Source: an uncultured Clostridia bacterium
GTDB lineage: Bacteria > Bacillota > Clostridia > TANB77 > CAG-508
Length of the DNA stretch: 18,740 nt
Assembly (NCBI GenBank): GCA_934140005.1
Contig: CAKPBB010000027.1
Coordinates: 1-18,740, forward strand
Reading direction: 5' to 3'
Below, piece after piece: positions 14,807 through 18,740 of this stretch. The position numbers and the translations under genes are program-made. The stretch's first letter is position 1, and every line of letters starts with the position of its first letter. The notes beneath the pieces were generated by a model that had not been told where the DNA came from, made no database searches, and saw nothing but the letters and a program-made list of their open reading frames with translations.

Positions 14807-15223
14807 ATGAGTTTAATATATGAATTTGAGGTACCAGGAAAAGTAACTGGCAAAGGAAGACCAAGAGTAAATACTAATACAGGGATTGCATATACACCTA
14901 CTAAAACAAAAGACTATGAAGAATTAGTCAAACAATATTTTTGGATAAAATATCCAAGGGTTAAAAGAATCGAAGGTAGAACTTCAGTTAAGATTATTGC
15001 ATACTTTTCAATTCCAAAAAATACAAGCAAAAGGGATACAGAATTAATGTTAAGTAATACAATAAGTCCAACTAAAAAACCGGATATTGATAATATCACA
15101 AAGATTATATTAGATGCTTTAAATGGTGTAGCTTTTAAAGACGATAATCAAATTACAAAAATAGAAATAGAAAAGAAATATGATGAAATTGAAAGAGTAT
15201 ATGTAAAGATTGCAGAATATTAA
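14807..15223 (+). CDS. rusA: RusA-family Holliday junction resolvase
   Basis: RusA nucleases cut Holliday junctions as dimers. The motif KPDIDNITKIILDALNGVAF with the following FKDDNQI aligns with E. coli RusA: Asp93, Asp95 and Asp113 match the catalytic Asp70, Asp72 and Asp91 in spacing, and the N-terminal YEFEVPGKVTGKGRPRVNT has the family's basic strand. The 138-residue length is usual. Such genes are most often carried by phages or prophage remnants, but no other phage gene is visible here. AAAGGAAAAAAT precedes ATG 14807, and the gene lies 61 bases after GH13, next to sporulation genes. Confidence 0.88.
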   Translation: MSLIYEFEVPGKVTGKGRPRVNTNTGIAYTPTKTKDYEELVKQYFWIKYPRVKRIEGRTSVKIIAYFSIPKNTSKRDTELMLSNTISPTKKPDIDNITKIILDALNGVAFKDDNQITKIEIEKKYDEIERVYVKIAEY

Positions 15224-15247
15224 AATATATCTTATAAGTTAATTATC

Positions 15248-15277
15248 ATAATGTTCACGTATTTGTTCTAATACAAC
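15248..15277 (+). promoter_or_regulatory. Possible sigma-E promoter of spoIIID
   Basis: ATAATGTT (15248-15255) and AATACAAC (15270-15277), 14 bases apart, each match 6 of 8 positions of the Bacillus sigma-E consensus (GTMATATT, CATACAMT). spoIIID is sigma-E dependent in B. subtilis, so a promoter of this class is expected in this gap. The match is partial. Confidence 0.35.
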
Positions 15278-15281
15278 TTAG

Positions 15282-15313
15282 ATGCGAATAGAATTTAACA
15301 AAAATATTCGTAT
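15282..15313 (+). promoter_or_regulatory. SD-adjacent hairpin in the spoIIID leader
   Basis: ATGCGAATA (15282-15290) and TATTCGTAT (15305-15313) form a nine-pair stem (one G-T) with a 14-base loop. The 3' arm directly abuts GGAGG at 15314-15318, the spoIIID ribosome site, so folding could alter access to it. Confidence 0.45.
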
Positions 15314-15329
15314 GGAGGTTGACTAAAAA

Positions 15330-15596
15330 GTGAAAGATAAATCTATTGAAGAACGTGCTATAAATTTGGCACAATATATTATAGAGTCTAAAGATACAGT
15401 ACGTGGAGCTGCTAAAAAGTTTGGAATTAGCAAAAGTACAGTACATAAAGATGTCACCAAAAGATTAGAAAATATAAATGTGCCATTAGCTTTGGAAGTT
15501 AGAAAAATATTAGATGAGAATAAAGCTGAAAGGCATATAAGAGGCGGAATGGCTACTAAATTAAAATATATACATATACATGAACAAGAAGTGTAA
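15330..15596 (+). CDS. spoIIID: Sporulation transcription factor SpoIIID
   Basis: SpoIIID is a small DNA-binding regulator acting in the mother cell after sigma-E, turning many genes on or off and helping produce sigma-K. The match to the Bacillus protein is close: an N-terminal ERAINLAQYIIESKDTVRGA, the helix-turn-helix AAKKFGISKSTVHKDVTKRL (about 31-50), and RHIRGGMATKLKY near the C-terminus. Length 88. The start is GTG 15330, 11 bases after GGAGG; an in-frame stop at 15324 excludes upstream starts. Its presence shows the organism belongs to an endospore-forming line. Confidence 0.97.
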   Translation: MKDKSIEERAINLAQYIIESKDTVRGAAKKFGISKSTVHKDVTKRLENINVPLALEVRKILDENKAERHIRGGMATKLKYIHIHEQEV

Positions 15597-15600
15597 TTTT

Positions 15601-15675
15601 ATGTGTAACAAATGTAATAAAAAAGAAAAAAAAATGAAACAAAAGCCTGAAATACAATATTACCAACACTTTTGA
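15601..15675 (+). CDS. Possible 24-residue small protein with a Cys-x-x-Cys motif
   Basis: A short frame opens at ATG 15601, five bases after the spoIIID stop, and ends at TGA 15673-15675. It encodes MCNKCNKKEK and a further 14 Lys/Gln-rich residues. CNKC is a possible metal-binding pair. The ribosome site (GAAGTG overlapping the spoIIID stop) is weak. It may be a chance frame; it is listed because of its immediate position after spoIIID. Confidence 0.2.
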   Translation: MCNKCNKKEKKMKQKPEIQYYQHF

Positions 15676-15697
15676 GTTGAAATACAGATTTTACTTT

Positions 15698-15726
15698 TTG
15701 ACATTTATATTTATCCGTGATATAAA
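15698..15726 (+). promoter_or_regulatory. Strong sigma-A promoter of veg
   Basis: TTGACA (15698-15703), a 17-base spacer and TATAAA (15721-15726, 5 of 6) lie before veg. This agrees with veg being a strongly expressed vegetative gene in B. subtilis. Initiation would be near 15733. Confidence 0.75.
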
Positions 15727-15761
15727 AATGGCATATAAATACGATAGAAGTAGGTGGTAAT

Positions 15762-16079
15762 ATGGGAATTTACAGATCTGAAATAGCAAACTTAAGAAAA
15801 AATATTTGTGATAACATAGGACAAAAAATTATTGTAAAAGAATCTCCTGGAAAAAGAAGTAAACCACAGGAAAAAGTTGCAGTAATTGAAAATACATATA
15901 AAGATTATTTTAGAGTTAAATTTGAAGAAGTAGATAGATTTGGTTCTTATAATTATACAGATTTATTTACTAGAAATGTAGAGGTAAAATTATATAATGG
16001 TGAAGAATATGCACCAATTTTACCACCACAAGTAGAAACTAAAAGACATAGAGTAAATTCAGTAGTAGAAAATGCATAA
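15762..16079 (+). CDS. veg: Veg family protein
   Basis: The 105-residue product matches the Veg family: an N-terminal helix IANLRKNICDNIGQKIIVKE, then a strand with GKRSKPQEKVAVIENTY, then FRVKFEE and the SYNYTDLFTRNVEVKLYNGE segment. Veg is a small cytoplasmic protein of low-GC Gram-positives that in B. subtilis stimulates biofilm formation and is also linked to spore outgrowth; the mechanism is unclear. TAGGTGG precedes ATG 15762. The C-terminal 20 or so residues (PPQVETKRHRVNSVVENA) extend beyond the Bacillus form. Confidence 0.92.
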   Translation: MGIYRSEIANLRKNICDNIGQKIIVKESPGKRSKPQEKVAVIENTYKDYFRVKFEEVDRFGSYNYTDLFTRNVEVKLYNGEEYAPILPPQVETKRHRVNSVVENA

Positions 16080-16094
16080 AATATATAAAAATAA

Positions 16095-16123
16095 GGAATT
16101 TTTTTTAAAGACCTCCATATAAA
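16095..16123 (+). promoter_or_regulatory. Possible sigma-E promoter of sipL-yunB, overlapping the anti-SD arm
   Basis: GGAATTTT (16095-16102) and CATATAAA (16116-16123), 13 bases apart, each match about 6 of 8 positions of the sigma-E consensus. The -10 overlaps the end of the anti-SD arm, so a transcript starting about 16130 would lack it. The match is moderate; sigma-E control of this gene class is established in other spore formers. Confidence 0.35.
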
Positions 16124-16160
16124 TGGTATTAACAAATAATAACATTTAAAGGAGGTCTTT
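16107..16160 (+). promoter_or_regulatory. Hairpin acting as veg terminator and sequestering the sipL ribosome site
   Basis: AAAGACCTCC (16107-16116) is perfectly complementary to GGAGGTCTTT (16151-16160), and the inner segments AAATGGTATT (16121-16130) and AATAACATTT (16138-16147) pair with one mismatch. The right arm runs into T16158-16162, as in an intrinsic terminator for veg. The same right arm is the Shine-Dalgarno sequence of the next gene, seven bases before ATG 16163. Confidence 0.75.
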
Positions 16161-16162
16161 TT

Positions 16163-17641
16163 ATGGCTATAAAGCAAATGACACTTTCTCAAGAAATAAG
16201 TAGTGGAAATAAAAATTTTGAGGTGAAAGGGGATATAATAGTTCCAGATATAAAACCAGATATTGTAAATATTATAACAAGTAATGCAAATACTTATATT
16301 TATAAAGAAGAAATTTCTTCTGGAAAGATAAGAGTAGATGGAAATATTGATGCATATATAATATATATATCAGATAAAGGAGAAACAAGAAGTATTCAAA
16401 CAACTTTGGATTTTGTAGAAACTATAAATGATGAAAATGCAATAGAAGGCAAACAAGTTGCTACTAATATTAGATTAGATACATTAGAAGCAAGGATATT
16501 AAATGAAAGAAAACTTAGTATTGAAGCAAAGTTATGTATAGATTATCAAATAAAAGATAAATTTTCTGTTGAGATAAACACAGATTTTGCAGAATTATCT
16601 AATGTAGAAAAAAGAACTGAAATAGTAAAGCTAGATAGTTTAGTTGGTGAAAATAAAATAAAAACATCAGTAAAAGATGATTTAAAATTAAACACAGAAG
16701 AAGATGTTGGAGAAATTTTAAAGGTTAACTTTACGATTGAAAATAGTGAAGTAAAAACAAGCTATAATAAAGTATTGGCAAAAGCAGAACTGAATGTGCA
16801 AATATTATATATAACAGAAAACGGAAAAATCAGGAAATGTTCAGCCAACTTACCGATAATGAGTTTTATAGATATAGAAAATGTTGCTGAAACCAATAAA
16901 TGCAATGTAAATTATTACATGAGAAATATGCTAGTAAAAGTAAATAGTAAAGAAACACATAGTATTGGTTTTCAAGCTGAGTTTGAAGTATGCTGTACAG
17001 CATTACAAAGCGAAGAAATAATAATAACAAAAGATATGTATAGTTTAAGTAATGACTTAGAATTGGAAGAAAAAAATATGAAAGTATGTATGGAAAATTC
17101 GATAAATGAAGAGGCTATAAAGATTAATGAAAAAATTAGTATTGAGAAGTTAGAAGAGGTATATTCAATACAAGTAATTCCAAAAATAACTAGCAGTATT
17201 GAAAGTGGAGATATGTTAAACTATGAAGGAGAAGCAAGTGTAATTGTATATTATATAAGTAATGGCAATGTGAATTTGGCAGTTAAACAAGTAAATATAT
17301 CATTTGTAAAGAAGAGTAGTAATTCAATAATGACAAGTAGTTTATATACACAGAATATAAACTATAGTGTGAGTGGGGATGATATTTCATTAGATATAGA
17401 AATAGGAATTAGAAGCAATAATTTAATTACAAAAGATATTTCTTATATTAGTAAGGTTACTGAAAAGGAAGAAACTGAAAAGAGTGAATATAATATGTTT
17501 ATGTATTTTGTAAAAAGTGGTGATACAATATGGAAAATAGCCAAAAGATTTAAAGTGAAAATGGAGGATATAATAAAATTAAATAATTTGGAGAATCCAG
17601 ATAAGATAAATATTGGTGATAGATTGTATATTATGAAATAG
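16163..17641 (+). CDS. sipL: SipL-like spore coat morphogenetic protein (SPOCS/DUF3794 repeats plus LysM)
   Basis: In Clostridioides, SipL binds SpoIVA and anchors the spore coat around the forespore. The product has SPOCS (DUF3794) domains. The first is clear, with FEVKGDIIVPDIKPDIVNII and then SGKIRVDGNIDAYIIYISD. Related strand patterns recur at about 165-290 (ENKIKTSVKDDLKLNTEEDV and onward) and about 300-420 (EGEASVIVYYI). A C-terminal LysM domain follows at about 448-491: YFVKSGDTIWKIAKRFKVKM through INIGDRLYIMK. The length of 492 fits SipL. ATG 16163 follows GGAGG held in the hairpin arm. It lies directly after veg and 49 bases before yunB, probably in one operon with it. Assignment as SipL rests on architecture, and other SPOCS-LysM proteins exist. 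Confidence 0.88.
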   Translation: MAIKQMTLSQEISSGNKNFEVKGDIIVPDIKPDIVNIITSNANTYIYKEEISSGKIRVDGNIDAYIIYISDKGETRSIQTTLDFVETINDENAIEGKQVATNIRLDTLEARILNERKLSIEAKLCIDYQIKDKFSVEINTDFAELSNVEKRTEIVKLDSLVGENKIKTSVKDDLKLNTEEDVGEILKVNFTIENSEVKTSYNKVLAKAELNVQILYITENGKIRKCSANLPIMSFIDIENVAETNKCNVNYYMRNMLVKVNSKETHSIGFQAEFEVCCTALQSEEIIITKDMYSLSNDLELEEKNMKVCMENSINEEAIKINEKISIEKLEEVYSIQVIPKITSSIESGDMLNYEGEASVIVYYISNGNVNLAVKQVNISFVKKSSNSIMTSSLYTQNINYSVSGDDISLDIEIGIRSNNLITKDISYISKVTEKEETEKSEYNMFMYFVKSGDTIWKIAKRFKVKMEDIIKLNNLENPDKINIGDRLYIMK

Positions 17642-17690
17642 AAAATAAATTAGAGTGAAAGAAAATGAAATAAATTTATTAGGAGGCCAA

Positions 17691-18386
17691 ATGGAAAACA
17701 AGTTATATAGCAGGAATCGTTTTACATTTAAAAGGCCAAAAAAAATCGATAAAATTAAGCTATGTATTTTGTTAGTTTTTACAATAATAATATTAGCAAT
17801 ATATAGTTTTTGCAAATCTGCATATCCTATTTTTAAAGCTAGTTGCGAGAGTTCAGCTAGATCATTAACAGTTAGAACTATAAATACAGAAATAAATAAT
17901 TTAATGAAAAATTATAGTTATGAAGATTTAGTTAATGTTGATAAAGATATGAATGGAAAAGTAAATTTTATTCGTACAAATTCAAGAGTAGTAAATGAAA
18001 TTATGACACAATTAGCAATAAATGTTCAAAAGGACATAGATGATGCTGAAAGAACAAAAGTATATATAAATCTAGGAAGTGTGTATGGGATAAGTATTTT
18101 AAAATATATAGGACCAAAATTTAAAATAGAGCTTGAAACTTCAGGCAATATTGAAACTGATTTGAAAAATGAATTTCAATCAGTTGGGATAAATCAAACT
18201 TTGCATAAATTAATTTTAAAAGTAAAAACAAAAATAAGTGTATTAACACCTTTTGGAAGTTTTGGAAGTCCAATTGAATCAAGTATACTATTAGTTGAAT
18301 CTGTGATAGTAGGAGAAATACCAGATACATATTATCAATTTACTGGAGAATCAGATGAAAATAAGGCTTTTGAGATTATGCAATAG
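17691..18386 (+). CDS. yunB: Sporulation protein YunB
   Basis: YunB is a sigma-E-dependent membrane protein needed for full spore formation in Bacillus. The sequence has one N-terminal membrane helix (about 22-42, KIKLCILLVFTIIILAIYSF) and then the family blocks: SARSLTVRTINTEINNLM, GKVNFIRTNSRVVNEIM, INLGSVYGISILKYIGPKFK, GINQTLHKLILKVKTKISVL and the ending VGEIPDTYYQF. The start is ATG 17691 behind AGGAGG (17681-17686); an in-frame GTG at 17655 lies before that site. Length 231. It is the second gene after the sipL-like gene and ends at a bidirectional terminator. Confidence 0.93.
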   Translation: MENKLYSRNRFTFKRPKKIDKIKLCILLVFTIIILAIYSFCKSAYPIFKASCESSARSLTVRTINTEINNLMKNYSYEDLVNVDKDMNGKVNFIRTNSRVVNEIMTQLAINVQKDIDDAERTKVYINLGSVYGISILKYIGPKFKIELETSGNIETDLKNEFQSVGINQTLHKLILKVKTKISVLTPFGSFGSPIESSILLVESVIVGEIPDTYYQFTGESDENKAFEIMQ

Positions 18387-18396
18387 AATATATAAC

Positions 18397-18430
18397 AAAA
18401 AAAACGGAAGTTTAATACTTCCGTTTTTGT
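18397..18430. terminator. Bidirectional terminator between yunB and rpsI
   Basis: ACGGAAGT (18404-18411) and ACTTCCGT (18417-18424) form a perfect stem with a five-base loop, flanked by A's on the left and T's on the right, so it can serve both the + strand yunB operon and the minus-strand rpsI operon. Confidence 0.9.
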
Positions 18431-18437
18431 ATGTTGA

Positions 18438-18740
18438 TTATCTCTTTGAGAATTGAGGAGCTTTACGAGCTTTTTTAAGTCCGTATTTTTTTCTTTCTTT
18501 CATTCTTGGATCTCTTGTTAAGAATCCGTTAGCTTTTAAAGCTGGTCTAAATTCTGAATTTGCTTCATTTAATGCTCTAGCAATACCATGACGAATTGCT
18601 CCAGCTTGACCTGTATATCCACCACCAACAACTTTAACAGTTACATCATATTTTCCAATTGTATTTGTAACAGCAAATGGTTGGTTAACAATAACTTTTA
18701 AAATTTCTGTTCCAAAGTATTCATCTAAAGGTTTACCATT
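18438..18740 (-). CDS. rpsI: 30S ribosomal protein S9, C-terminal part (runs off the right edge)
   Basis: Read on the minus strand, 100 codons end at a TAA (complement of 18438-18440). The translation includes GKPLDEYFGTEILKVIVNQP, VTVKVVGGGYTGQAGAIRHG, then IARALNEAN, FLTRDPRMKERKKYGLKKAR and the ending KAPQFSKR, the S9 signature, whose C-terminal tail contacts P-site tRNA. The start codon lies off the window. It would normally follow rplM in the same operon, which should lie just beyond the right edge. Confidence 0.97.
   Translation of the reverse strand, partial: NGKPLDEYFGTEILKVIVNQPFAVTNTIGKYDVTVKVVGGGYTGQAGAIRHGIARALNEANSEFRPALKANGFLTRDPRMKERKKYGLKKARKAPQFSKR

Noticed and set aside
17655..17690. 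GTG start adding 12 residues to YunB
   Set aside because: The AGGAGG at 17681-17686 lies inside this extension and serves ATG 17691.
1..18740. CRISPR array or long direct repeats
   Set aside because: No regularly spaced repeated units were found on reading; apparent repetition is Lys/Glu/Asn codon bias.

Overview
The window is strongly AT-rich and comes from an endospore-forming Firmicute, most likely an anaerobic member of the Clostridia. The evidence is a string of low-GC Gram-positive markers: SpoIIID, Veg, a SipL-type SPOCS/LysM protein and YunB, plus Gram-positive-style Shine-Dalgarno (SD) sites (GGAGG) and promoters close to the sigma-A consensus. SipL is typical of Clostridia rather than Bacillus. 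No species can be named from the sequence alone; an uncultured gut-type lineage would fit.

Layout. (1) Bases 1-75 are the 3' end of a 5S rRNA, closing an rRNA operon that lies off the left edge, followed by a terminator. (2) Bases 256-1919 hold an unrecognised gene behind a perfect sigma-A promoter and an SD-proximal hairpin, then a flavin-reductase-like gene with a Lys/Asn-rich tail. (3) Bases 1923-5781 are the classic transcription/translation block rpmG-secE-nusG-rplK-rplA-(L10 leader)-rplJ-rplL. It ends at a strong terminator, and rpoB does not follow. (4) Bases 5907-10352 are a tightly spaced accessory cluster: a prepilin-like gene whose 5' end is out of frame, a membrane-anchored alpha/beta-hydrolase-fold protein without a visible catalytic His, a leucine-rich-repeat (LRR) protein with a transglutaminase-like domain in which the catalytic His is replaced, a second LRR protein, and an intact HD-domain hydrolase. 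(5) Bases 10364-12606 carry a large coiled-coil/acidic protein of unknown role and a HIT-family hydrolase, then a terminator. (6) Bases 12680-14745 carry a cytoplasmic GH13 glucan hydrolase. (7) Bases 14807-18386 carry a RusA-like resolvase and then genes mostly used in the mother cell during sporulation (spoIIID, veg, sipL, yunB). (8) The right edge is the 3' part of rpsI on the minus strand, separated from yunB by a bidirectional terminator.

The most interesting points are: a hairpin between veg and sipL that buries the sipL SD, with a sigma-E-like promoter whose -10 sits in the anti-SD arm, so that only a sporulation transcript would be freely translated; the cluster of probable pseudoenzymes with LRR proteins at 5953-10352; and the frameshifted prepilin N-terminus. 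There are no insertion sequences, CRISPR arrays, tRNAs or clear phage genes in the window.
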